A stretch of DNA of 64,000 nucleotides from Macrothele yani. Lineage: Eukaryota; Arthropoda; Arachnida; Araneae; Macrothelidae. The stretch lies in NCBI GenBank assembly GCA_039090855.1, contig CM076999.1:113955072-114019071 (forward strand), given 5' to 3'. A program made the translations under genes and the position numbers. The notes beneath the pieces are model-generated. The model ran no database searches, was not told the DNA's origin, and saw only the letters and a program-made list of their open reading frames with translations. How positions within the stretch are numbered: position 1 is the stretch's first letter; the number at the start of each line of letters is the position of its first letter. This document shows positions 53,961-63,768 of the stretch, piece by piece.

Positions 53961-55060
53961 CAGAGATAGAAACGGGTCACGGGTCAACAGGTCGACAATT
54001 TCTTGCGGGTCCAACGGGTCGGGTCAAGGTGTTCCTCACCCGATTTTGACCCGGGTTTATCCCCGTTTTAGTTTTGAAAAGAGAAAATTATATTCCAAAG
54101 AAAAATGCGCGTTGTGGAATTCTGTAGGCGATACTGGTGCCCACGGAGTGAATAATGATTTGCCATGCGAAAATATTGTTGTCTCTTTCTTAAAGCAACG
54201 GAGATTTCCACCGACCGACGTCAGACAATACACCGACTCCATATCGTAGAAATATATTTCCTTTGCGTTCTTTTACAGATAGATTGTCCAGGGCCAGGTA
54301 CAGGCAAACGCCATTCGCCTGCTTCTCGGCTGATGCACTCTCTATGTGCGATGTTCACTGTATGACTAAGAGTTACTTCTCACATCGCATCTTTTACATT
54401 GAGCATTCAGAGGTTTTCGATTGATGTGCTAACATCCCTTTCCCATGACATGTCATGTCGAAATTAACTCCTTAATATGGATGGATTTAATATTAAGGAA
54501 ATTGAGAAAGGCGTCGAGGCCAACAAATACGTGCTTTTTGAAAACCACAAGGGGAAGAGTGAATGCTGGAAATTGTTTCGTCTCATTAAAGAGCCGGTGA
54601 ATAATTCTGTGTTGTTTGGTCTTGCTTGTTGTTCAAAATATGGAAAGTGTATAATTACAAAGAAAGATGTCGACGGTGTAATAAAAGATTATGGAACCAG
54701 AAATCTAACGGGCCATATGAAAGTATGCGCACCTCCATGAAAGCGTGGAAAGAGCGAACAATCTAAATACATTTTAAAAAATGCATTTGTGTAATCGTAA
54801 ATAATGATTCCCATTTGTAACATACTCCATGGTCACGGTCATAGTCAGCCATTACTTCTGGAATACGCAAAATAGTGGCACTAAAATTTAGCAAGTAACC
54901 AAATTTTATTATTAAAAAAGGATTTCAGTTATTAAATATCAAGCAGTTATTGGGATGAATACATATATTACGTTTATATGTGCATATATATATATATTGA
55001 GTTTCGAATTTATAGTTCAAAGCAGATTTGACCGGGTCAGGATCGGTTTGGGTCCTCTGG
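53961..55060 (+). mobile_element. hAT-like remnant with a BED-finger frame
   Basis: The left edge cagagatagaaacgggtcac with repeated gggtc motifs resembles a hAT end, and gaccgggtcaggatcggttt near 55030 may be the decayed opposite end. Between them, the frame 54477-54740 begins MDGFNIKEIEKG and contains a Trp-led SECWKLFRLI, a Cys cluster (ACCSKYGKC) and GTRNLTGHMKVC, as in BED zinc fingers at the N-terminus of hAT transposases. The catalytic domain is absent. No clear 8-bp duplication was found. Confidence 0.55.
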
Positions 55061-55483
55061 TCCAAAAATATTGTTGGGGTACATCGTTGTTGAGGTGCAT
55101 GAAGTCCATTTGCAGCCCTTCAAGGACTTCATGTACCCCAACAACCATGGGGTTTACCAGTTAGATAATCAACCATGTCATGGGGCCAGATTTGCCCAAA
55201 ATTGGTTCGAAGAGCATTCCGGATAGTTTTGACGGATGTTGTGGCCAGCACGTTCGCCCGACAAGAACCCCATAGAGCACTTATGGGACGTGGTGGTAAG
55301 GTCCATTCGCACCGAAAGTCCTCCATTACAAACACTAGAGAACTATGGGCGGCTATTCAGACGCATGGCTCATCGTCTCTCCGGAGATATTCCGGCCACT
55401 TGTGGAATCGATGCCACGCCGGGCTATATGAAGTCCTACACGATACTAGGTTCTTATCCCATGACTTCTGACACCTCAGTGTA

Positions 55484-56779
55484 TACGAGCACGTTTAAAG
55501 CAAATGCAAATCCTTTTGCAGATTCATTTCTTTGGTCGATAATCGAAAGCTTTTTTACTTAGTAATGGGTACTTTCAAGTTTGTTCCCTGATTTTCGATA
55601 CGAAAAAAAACAAAACATTTTGCCATCCTGTATAATGTTATGCAAGTGGAAAATAAACATTGAAAAAATATTAATATGTCATTCTTCTACGTAATTGAGG
55701 GTCTTCTAATCCTTCAAGAAAAATGCACTGACATTTTCGTCGTTTCTTTCGTTTTAATAGCTAGTAAAATAACCAGTTGAAACGTATCGACCGCTTAAGT
55801 ATACAAAGGCAGATAACAATACAGTAAAGTGTATTTGCGTTTCAAATTCTTTTGCTTTTCAAGGCAAATACAAGCAAGTAAATGACACATAAATCGTTTC
55901 GTCTGATTGAGTTGTGTTTTGCTAGTTATGATATCGATATAACACGACACCAATGAAAGAGAGAGAGACACACACACACAGGAAGGGATAAAGTTATATT
56001 TCTTTCCTCATCAGAGTCACAAGCATTCCTGGCAGCATTTGAAGGTTCCTGTTCCACATGATCAAGTGAAATTTTATTTCAGTCCACCTAAACTTTCATG
56101 CTGTTTTATGCACAGGTTAAATCCGCGGTTGAAAGGTACGCTTTCCTGTTGAATACTAACCATCACTAACTTTGTCATGTTAATGAATTCAACCCCTTGA
56201 AGCATATATGAAATTAGGGGTTGTTTCAGAATATTTGAAAATTTCTGTCTTTAAAAGAAATATCTAGAACATATGCTCAGAAGGTAATCATAATTTCAGA
56301 TTTATTACTGAAGTATTTTCAGTTTCGCATTTTTAACCATATAACTGCTTCACTGATAGTTTCAAAAGGGAATAAAAGTGCAAGTGCTGAAGTGCCAGTG
56401 TGAATTTCATGAATAAAAGAAATCTGATTAAACAGAAAAGCACATCTGACAGAACTTAGCAAGAAAGCCGGACTTGTTACATCCAAAATATAGTTCGAAC
56501 AACATTTTTTTCTGCAAAGTTAGTCATAATTTTCATGGAAGAATGTTGTGTTGGGTGTAGCCTGTGTTCCTTGTGAGTCGCGGTTTTAACAAATCTAATT
56601 TATTCCGACGTCATTTTGCTATATATATCAACTTTATTGCTGCGTTGTTTCTTCTTTTCCAGTGGAACGATAGTTTACAAAGATTATATCAAAGACTTAA
56701 CAGAAATTTTGTTCTTTTGTGTTCAGAAAATCTTGGTATCTATCAAAGCAACGTGCTGGGAATTCATTTCTCGAAGAAT
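55484..56779. other. Upstream region of receptor C, no other gene seen
   Basis: AT-rich, with a (CA)-type run near 55968-55980. An ATG-less open stretch from 56564 is in frame with receptor C, but the first ATG is at 56780. No promoter element can be named with confidence. Confidence 0.45.
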
Positions 56780-57946
56780 ATGTTAAATCTTCCTCGCAAA
56801 AACGCAAGCTTTAAGGAAAACCTACAATCCATTATTTTGTGTTTGGATAAAATTGGTATTGCTGTTTGCCAAGAGAAGCCTTTAACTGAAGATCTTGGGA
56901 AATTATTGTCCAGAGTGTTTCATCTACTGCATGGTATTGCAGTCTTCCATTCTTTCGCTGTGTTACTGTATGAGACTATAACAACAAACCAGTCCATTTC
57001 TTGGAAAATTTTTCAACTTGGTATATATTTAATATTATCTGCCTTGTGGATTTCAATGTTTTTTAAAAGAGCCGCGTTTTTTAAAATGCTGAGTAATTTC
57101 GAATTACTTGAGACCGAAGTTTACAGATGTTTACAGGCTAAATCACAATCACCGAGAAACTGGCTAAAATATATGACCTATGCTGTTTCATTGATGCCTC
57201 TCTTTGTATCTTTGATAATCCTGCTCCTTACAATAATTTGGGGAAACGATATTTCGGAAATAGCAGAATTCTTTACTTTAAACCTATACAGCGGTACAAA
57301 TTACTACCTAAATTACGCAGTCTTTTTTATATATTTCTGCAATGATTTCCACGCATCACTCACTTTGCTCTCTTTTTCATCATTGTTTCTATCAGCAATA
57401 TGGCTTCACGTTTGTAGAATTATAGACTTCTGTATGAACAGTATGGAAATGAGGGATGGAGATTCAATTAAATTATCGGATGTGCATGTAATGTTGAATA
57501 TATATGAAAAGCTGCAGAAACAAATTGTCGAAATGGATTCAAATTTGAGTATTCCAATATTTTTTATTTTACTGTCTCACGTATGTACTTTGTTCAGTGC
57601 TGTTACACAACTTCAGAGCATGATACAGGATTCGCTAGATCACTATTGGCTTGCTTACTCTACTTTGATTTTCATAGTAACGGTGATTTTCAATTTGCTG
57701 TTTGTTTTGTCCGCTGCTGAGCTACACATGAAAAACCGGAACTTAACAAAGCGAGTGTTGACAACCATGCGGTACTCTTTCTGCTGTCGAAATAAAAGAA
57801 ACACTGACATCCTCATAATGAACGCCGTATGCTACGAAGATCTTGGTCTAACAGTTTTAGGAATGTTTCCCATAACTAGACATTTAGTTCTTACGCTGAC
57901 TAGTTTTTTTGTAACCTACGTTATCCTTCTAGTACAACTTGGTTAA
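56780..57946 (+). CDS. Gustatory-receptor-like chemoreceptor C (7tm_7), intact
   Basis: A 388-codon single-exon frame from MLNLPRKNASFKENLQSIIL. The frame is open 72 codons further upstream but has no ATG there, and starting at 56780 aligns the N-terminus with receptor A and gives normal GR length. About seven hydrophobic segments are visible. The C-terminal signature is TYVILLVQL, where receptors A and B have QF, preceded by DLGLTVLGMFPITRH. Blocks shared with A include LSIPIFFILLSHVC, ELHMKNRNLTKRV and CRIIDFC, so A and C are close paralogues in opposite orientation. Such proteins are sensory-membrane ion-channel-type receptors; the ligand is unknown. Three tandem arrays start 220 bp downstream. 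Confidence 0.9.
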   Translation: MLNLPRKNASFKENLQSIILCLDKIGIAVCQEKPLTEDLGKLLSRVFHLLHGIAVFHSFAVLLYETITTNQSISWKIFQLGIYLILSALWISMFFKRAAFFKMLSNFELLETEVYRCLQAKSQSPRNWLKYMTYAVSLMPLFVSLIILLLTIIWGNDISEIAEFFTLNLYSGTNYYLNYAVFFIYFCNDFHASLTLLSFSSLFLSAIWLHVCRIIDFCMNSMEMRDGDSIKLSDVHVMLNIYEKLQKQIVEMDSNLSIPIFFILLSHVCTLFSAVTQLQSMIQDSLDHYWLAYSTLIFIVTVIFNLLFVLSAAELHMKNRNLTKRVLTTMRYSFCCRNKRNTDILIMNAVCYEDLGLTVLGMFPITRHLVLTLTSFFVTYVILLVQLG

Positions 57947-58169
57947 ATCTCGGACGTTTTATTTCGGGAAATCTATCCTTGCATTACGTGAAGACTAAAA
58001 GCCTCTGTTAAAAAAAAAAAAAAAAGAACTGTAAAGGGAAGAAGAAACTCTAAGATCCCTTATAAAACTCTGGAAGTTCAGACAAAGATACAGCATGACC
58101 GAACGATAAAAAATGTTTCTCAAAATGGTTGGAACTTGTTGATCCACCGTGTTGCTACTTTTGTTTGAA

Positions 58170-58720
58170 TTAATGCACTATACGTATAGCAAAGTTAATA
58201 GACAGTAAGGTTTGCTCATACCACCTTCCTCGCAGACGAATAATCGTGACGTCACTGAATGACATCACTGTCCTAACATGTGAATCGTAGATCCGAACAA
58301 GGTTAGTAGACAGTAAGGTTTGCTCATCCCAACTTCCTCGCAGACGAATAATCGTGACGTCAATTAATGACATCACTGTCCTAACATGTGAATCGTTGAT
58401 CCGAACAAGGTTAGTGGACAGTAAGGTTTGCTCATCCTGCCTTCCTCGCAGACGAATAATCGTGACGTCACTGAATGACATCACTGTCCTAATATGTGAA
58501 TCGTAGATCCGAACAAGGTTAGTAGACAGTAAGGTTTGCTCATCGCGCCTTCCTCGCAGACGAATAATCGTGACGTCATTGAATGACATCACTGTCCTAA
58601 CATGTGAATCGTAGATCCGAACAAGGTTAGTAGACAGTAAGGTTTGCTCATCGCGCCTTCCTGGCAGACGAATAATCGTGACGTCACTGAATGACATCAC
58701 TGTCCTAACATGGAATCGTA
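58170..58720. repeat. Tandem array, 108-bp unit, about 5 copies, each with TGACGTCA
   Basis: gacgaataatcgtgacgtca occurs at 58235, 58343, 58451, 58559 and 58667, exactly 108 bp apart, with ccgaacaaggttagtagaca between. Four of the five units have the palindrome TGACGTCA or a one-base variant within a run of tgac/gtca motifs. The unit is 36 codons long, so the minus strand stays open for 176 codons, but I do not call it a gene. Confidence 0.95.
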
Positions 58721-59560
58721 GATCCGAACTGTAGGTATGGAAGGAAGATGTCTTGTCAACAATTTTTATAACTCAAACACAGAACAAAAGTTTATGCAAA
58801 AGCACATTTACATTAAATACAGAAAAAATTCATAGTCGTGGGAATATTTTAGTAACGGATATTTCAAAAATACCTCACTCAAGTCTTTGTTACGTAAAGG
58901 ACGGAAAAACTGTCATTATTTTAAATAATAATTTAGTTACAAGGGGAACTTTTGCGGTTTTTATATAAATTTAGAAGGAAAAACGCACAACAGGACATAT
59001 TATTGTCATAAAATAAAGAACTTCTTTATGGGGAATAGGAAAAGCATCTCAGCAACATTCCCTAAATTTTTTTAATTAAAAATTGAAAACATTATGTATT
59101 AAAAAAACTGGTAGAATTTATTACTACTGTCCCAGCTGGTTTGGGAATAATGATTCCGACACGCTGCTATGGTGCAGATACAAAGAAACCTAGCAATTTG
59201 GTAGTTTTACGATTTAGATTTGAACAGTGACGTCACAAAGCCATCATCGGAAGTACAGTATGGGCATAACCTTGTCATCTACTAACCTTGTGCGTGTAGT
59301 AGTAAATCTGTTTCCATCGGAAAGCAAGTACTAACAGATCGGAGAAAAAATTTAGTAATGAGCGTTGATGCCATGCAGGGAAGCACTATGAAAACCTGTT
59401 TTGCTGGAATCCTTTCTCTCTCTTAACCTATGTAAAGCAGACGGCAAAGTTTTGATGGAAACAAAGATCAGGTGACTGTTATATTGAAAACTTCGTAAAT
59501 CGTTTCCAGTAAGTGGAGCTGACAAAAAAGTTTCGTCTCCAAATTTAACTCGTTATTTGC
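58721..59560. other. No recognisable gene
   Basis: AT-rich spacer between the 108-bp and 67-bp arrays; a 71-codon frame at 58753-58968 has no recognisable motif. Confidence 0.5.
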
Positions 59561-60039
59561 ATCTTTAAAGTTCAGCTCCGAATGTGAGAAAGCCAGAATG
59601 AGTTAAAAGTGAAACCAGAAACCAAGTATCTTTAAAGTTCAGCTCCGAATGTGAGAAAGCCAGAATGAGTTAAAAGTAAAACCAGACACCAAGTAACTTT
59701 AAAGTTCAGCTCCGAATGTGAGAAAGCGAGAATGAGTTTAAAGTGAAACCGGAAACCAAGTATCTTTAAAATTCAGCTCCGAATGTGAGAAAGCCAGAAT
59801 GAGTTAAAAGTGAAACCAGAAACCAAGTACCTTTAAAATTCAGCTCCGAATGTGCGAAAGCAAAAAAGAGTTAAAAGTGAAACCGGAAACCAAGTATCTT
59901 TAAAGTTCTGTTCCGAATGTGAGAAAGCCAGAATGAGTTAAAAGTGGAACCGGAAACCAAGTATCTTAAAAGTTCAGCTCCGAATGTGCGAAAGCAAGAA
60001 TGAGTTAAAAGTGAAACCGGAAACCAAGTATCTTTAAAT
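59561..60039. repeat. Tandem array, 67-bp unit, about 7 copies
   Basis: ttcagctccgaatgtgagaa recurs at 59571, 59638 and 59705 and then at about 67-bp steps to about 59973, with gagttaaaagtgaaaccaga and accaagtatctttaaa between. Divergence between units is low (single substitutions). Confidence 0.95.
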
Positions 60040-60566
60040 ATGTCTGCTGTGCATTTGGGGCCGCAGCCTTACAGCTTATGAGCATGAAAATACTTTGTGT
60101 GAATCACAGCATTTACGCCACTGTGCAATGTACAAATTATGAAGGTTTCTGTTTTCATCAATAACTTACAACATTTTGTATCAGCGCTGTTACTATTGAT
60201 ATTACATTTCACCTAAATGCAAAATTTTGCAAATGTCATAATCGTTTAAACAGTACGACAAAAACAAGATTAAACGTATTCAGGAAAGAGAATGAAGAGC
60301 AAATGTTGCTTTTTTTTTTTAAGAGAAAAAAAGTTTAATCCCTTGCACATTAACCAACGGTGAGTGGCACATTTAACAGCAATATATACAGTGTATTAAA
60401 ATGTGCTTAGTGTATTACTTTGCTCAGTATTGTAAGGTGCATTCTACAAAACTTTCTGAAATTCACGAGCCACTTTACATCATTTCTTTCGTGAATTAAC
60501 GAAGAATATTTCCCATACAACCTTTTCCGTGAAATGACGGAAAGAAACATGAATTTCACGGATTTT
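60040..60566. other. No recognisable gene
   Basis: AT-rich spacer with a poly-T tract at about 60309-60319; nothing recognised. Confidence 0.5.
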
Positions 60567-61240
60567 TGGCACCACGAGGAAATTCTGAATTTTCAGAAAC
60601 CTTCCTGCAATACCTTTCTTATATTGACGGTAAATTACCGTTTTCCAGGTGTGTTAACGGAAAATTCTGAATTTTCAGAAAACTCCCCGCAATACCTTTC
60701 TTATATTGACGGTAAATTACCGTTTTCAAGATGTGTTAACGGAAAATTCTGAATTTTCAGGAACCTTCCCGCAATACCTTTCTTATATTGACGGTAAATT
60801 ACCGTTTTCCAGGTGTGTTAACGGAAAATTCTGAATTTTCAGAAAACTCCCCGCAATACCTTTCTTATATTGACGGTAAATTACCGTTTTCAAGATGTGT
60901 TAACGGAAAATTTTGAATTTTCAGAAACCTTCCCGCAATACCTTTCTTATATTGACGGTAAATTACCGTTTTCCAGGTGTGTTAACGGAAAATTCTGAAT
61001 TTTCAGAAAACTCCCCGCAATACCTTTCTTATATTGACGGTAAATTACCGTTTTCAAGATGTGTTAACGTAAAATTCTGAATTTTCAGAAACCTTCCCGC
61101 AATACCTTTCTTATATTGACGGTAAATTACCGTTTTCAAGATGTGTTAACGGAAAATTCTGAATTTTCAGAAACCTTCCCGCAATACCTTTCTTATATTG
61201 ACGGTAAATTACCGTTTTCATGATGTTTTAACTAAAACAT
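60567..61240. repeat. Tandem array, 82-bp unit, 8 copies, alternating two types
   Basis: tgacggtaaattaccg recurs at 60625, 60707, 60789, 60871, 60953, 61035, 61117 and 61199. Units alternate between a cttcc/ccaggtg type and an actcc/caagatg type for the first six copies, giving a 164-bp dimer; the last two are hybrids. Each unit holds two small hairpins: acggtaa-a-ttaccgt and ttctgaa-tt-ttcagaa. Confidence 0.95.
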
Positions 61241-61249
61241 TCTGAATTT

Positions 61250-61789
61250 TAAGAAATATTTCCGCAATTCTTTTCTCATATTTATATACGGGAAAATTCG
61301 CTTCTCACTTCTTTCGTATTCACATGACGAAAAATTTCCGATAACAGGAGATATTTACGGGAATACTTCGAAGTTCGATTAAGTGTTAATTTTCAATTGT
61401 CTGTCAAAGTATTTGATTTTCAAGTTCCGTAGCGAGATCGGGTATTGTGGATAGCATATCGCATGAATTTTTTCTTGTGGCCCAGGATATTTCATCTCCT
61501 CTGCCCTATTTTGTGCACTAGCTATTTATTATATATTGTGTTATTGTAAGAAACCGGGTACTTAACTTATTGTATAGGCGATTATATGATGTCGGTGTAT
61601 CAGCGTTTGGTTCCCTTAAAACAAAAGCTATTATAGCTATCAAGAGTAAATTTTATATTCAGGAGTTTCGTGAAATAAATATAAAGAAGTATACAGTTTC
61701 AACGCACTATAAAACAAGAACAATGTAAGATATTGTATGTTACCTGAAACAGAATTGTAGGGGAATGTTTCAAGTTTTTTTAGAGACAG
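61250..61789. other. No recognisable gene
   Basis: Decayed continuation of the 82-bp theme at first, then AT-rich unique-looking sequence. Confidence 0.5.
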
Positions 61790-62249
61790 TCACAGATGTT
61801 CTATGTGTGCACCCTTAGTCACACGACACACATCGAGCCGGTAATCCATTTCCACCCAAACGCGAGGTAAGATATCTGAGTGAGTGAGATTTTGCAACAT
61901 CTGCACTTTGTAAGGAATCATTTTCAGCTTCTTTCTAAAAATTCTCCGGACAGTGGGCTGTGAAATCTGCACTTCACGACTCACCTTCCACGTTGATTTT
62001 CCCGGGCTTCGTTGAATGGCGGTGCAAACACTATCGACGACTTCTTCCGACACACGCGGTCGTCCAGGACTTTTAAGTTTGCACAAACAGCCCGTAGTTT
62101 CAAATTTTCTTATGCCAATCGTAGATAGATTTTCTGGTTGAAAGTTCTTTTCCGAATCGTGAACAAACATGCCGTTGCACAACAGTTACGGATTCCGTGT
62201 TGCTCAATTCAAGAACACAAAACGCCTTCTCCACTGCATTCCCTGCCAT
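61790..62249 (-). pseudogene. Transposase remnant with DUF4817-like helix-turn-helix, internally deleted
   Basis: From ATG 62249 the minus strand reads MAGNAVEKAFCVLELSNTES, then QRHVCSRFGKELST. After one frame change it continues with TTGCLCKLKSPGRPRVSEEV and GKSTWKVSREVQISQPTVRR, ending the DNA-binding part with FRKKLKMIPYKVQMLQNL. It then jumps directly to a C-terminal piece, VWVEMDYRLDVCRVTKGAHI. The catalytic core that should lie between (well over 100 residues in this arthropod transposase family) is deleted. This looks like a non-autonomous deletion derivative. The family name is from motif memory. Confidence 0.65.
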
Positions 62250-62950
62250 TTTGACTGACTAGTCACGTGACACGCGCGCTATCGTCAACGTCACTTCACT
62301 CAGTAGCGGGATACAAACTTTATGAGTACATCTACCTAACGGTTCGCAGTTGTGGTCCGTGTCTTCAACTGTTACTGTTTTACAGCATCTGGAAACTGTA
62401 TACTTCTTTATGAACCACCTTGTACTATAAATAAGTACATTTCACCTTTTTTAAAAGATAACTGAAAGTCATTGTCAGTTTAAAAAAATAAAGTTGCAAA
62501 GCATTTTGCTGCTTCGAAAAATCACGATGAAAAATGCTTAATTTGTGAAAAGTCCTCCAACGGAAAATTAAAGTTAATATAAACCTTTTCAGAAAAATAA
62601 TAAGCTTCAACAGAAAATAAAATGACTGAATTCCCCGCATTAATAGCAATTTGTTTTTCATCGTCGCACAATTTGTTTTACGATGAACATGAGTTGATTA
62701 TTTGAATGTTTGTAGCTGAATGGTTAAAGGCGCGCGATGTCTTTTGAACCAACACAAACGCCAACGTCGGGGGTTGGATTTTGAGTACTGCAAACGGATT
62801 ATCTCGTGCAGGGGATGAAAAGGGCATGATCTTGATTTTTGCGAAATTTCAGTTTAAATACGGAAAAACCCTTAAACGGACTTTTCTTAAATAAACGGAA
62901 TTACTGACTACGGAAAATCTGTGAAAACACACAGAAAATCTGTGAAAACA
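62250..62950. other. No gene; possible degenerate tRNA-like segment
   Basis: Near 62713-62795, gtagctgaatggttaaaggc and cgggggttgg look like decayed A and B boxes, suggesting an old tRNA-derived repeat, but the match is weak. The rest is AT-rich with repeated aatctgtgaaaacacac. Confidence 0.35.
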
Positions 62951-63434
62951 CACTGAAAAAACGTTTTGTTAATTCAACAAAAAATGTTGTCGATATGTTG
63001 TCAACAAAATTTTTTGTTGAATTTGCAAAATTAGTTTGTTGAAAATTACTGTTGATTTAACAAACTTTATTGTTATCACGACAAAACGTTTTGTTCATTT
63101 AACAAAATGATTAGGTTGATTTTGGGGAATTTGTTTGATCCAACAAAACATATTGTTATCATGACACAATAAGTTTTGTTGCTGTAACAAAATGTTTTGT
63201 TGCAGCAACAAAACATTTTGTCATGATAACAATATGTTTTGTTGGATCAAACAAATTCCCAAAAATCAACCTAATCATTTTGTTAAATGAACAAAACGTT
63301 TTGTCGTGATAACAATAAAGTTTGTTAAATCAACAGTAATTTTCAACAAACTAATTTTGCAAATTCAACAAAAAATTTTGTTGACTGTATATCGACAAAA
63401 TTTTTTGTTGAATTAACAAAAGCTTTTCTCAGTG
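62951..63434. mobile_element. Near-perfect 484-bp palindromic element
   Basis: The sequence folds on itself around 63193/63194. Left end cactgaaaaaacgttttgtt; right end aacaaaagcttttctcagtg. Both arms are built from recurring acaaaa/ttttgt words, with only scattered mismatches and a few small indels over about 240 bp. There is no coding capacity. It is probably a foldback MITE. CA on both sides (62949-62950 and 63435-63436) could be a target duplication, but this is uncertain. Confidence 0.88.
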
Positions 63435-63766
63435 CACGGAAGGTAAAATAAATGAGAACTTTTAAAAATGGAAATTTCTGAAAAAGACGGACACCTATTT
63501 GTAACTTTGCTGCACAATATTTTCAGAAATTTTCCGTGAATACACATCACTTATGTTTAACAGTGTGAGGTTCCTTTGTAGAATTAGTTAATCCATTCAA
63601 AATGTCATACTCCAATGTTGAGTCGTTCATTCTGAAGTGAAATTGTGAAGAAGCTTCACATGTCTGACTAAAACGGAAAGAAAACTCTTAACTTCAAAGG
63701 ACATTTTTATTTAAATGTAATGGAGGTGAAACACGTCGGAAGGACACATACAATTTTCAAATCATA
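63435..63766. other. No recognisable gene
   Basis: AT-rich spacer between the palindrome and the Tc1 fragment; nothing recognised. Confidence 0.5.
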
Positions 63767-63768
63767 TA

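Larger units (their letters stand above)
52080..55440 (+). pseudogene. Tc1-like transposase of element H, split by array and hAT insertion
   Basis: The N-terminal region (VVGARRMGHSISEVG near 52100, then GQRRGRPRILNDHDQLGLTS and SVQRNLASMGYGSRRPSRVP) is followed by the first catalytic block, read as HVAWSDES near 52475-52498. Here the 39-bp array starts. It ends at about 53921 with coding sequence resuming as DGRVRVSRRSHKVIGTG. A hAT-like piece follows from 53961. The transposase resumes near 55060 (GVYQLDNQPCHGARFAQNWF, second Asp) and continues to MLWPARSPDKNPIEHLWDVV (Glu) and SLQTLENYGRLF-type tail (55236-55430). Several frame changes are present. Dead, but its three catalytic blocks can still be placed. 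Confidence 0.8.
51915..55481 (+). mobile_element. Tc1-like DNA transposon, element H, swollen to 3567 bp
   Basis: Left end cactgaaatgccaaaagtca and right end catgacttctgacacctcag-tg are inverted repeats with a few differences; TA at 51913-51914 and 55482-55483. A typical Tc1 element is 1.2-1.6 kb. The excess is a 39-bp array (52478-53921) and a hAT-like piece (53961-about 55060). A 5' fragment of the same family is at 43164-43530. Confidence 0.85.

Noticed and set aside
56564..56779. Extended N-terminus for receptor C
   Set aside because: The stretch is open but has no ATG, and adding it would make the receptor about 70 residues longer than its paralogues.
58170..58700. 176-codon minus-strand frame with a 36-residue repeat
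   Set aside because: The 108-bp unit is a multiple of three, so one open unit makes the whole array open. No protein family resembles it.
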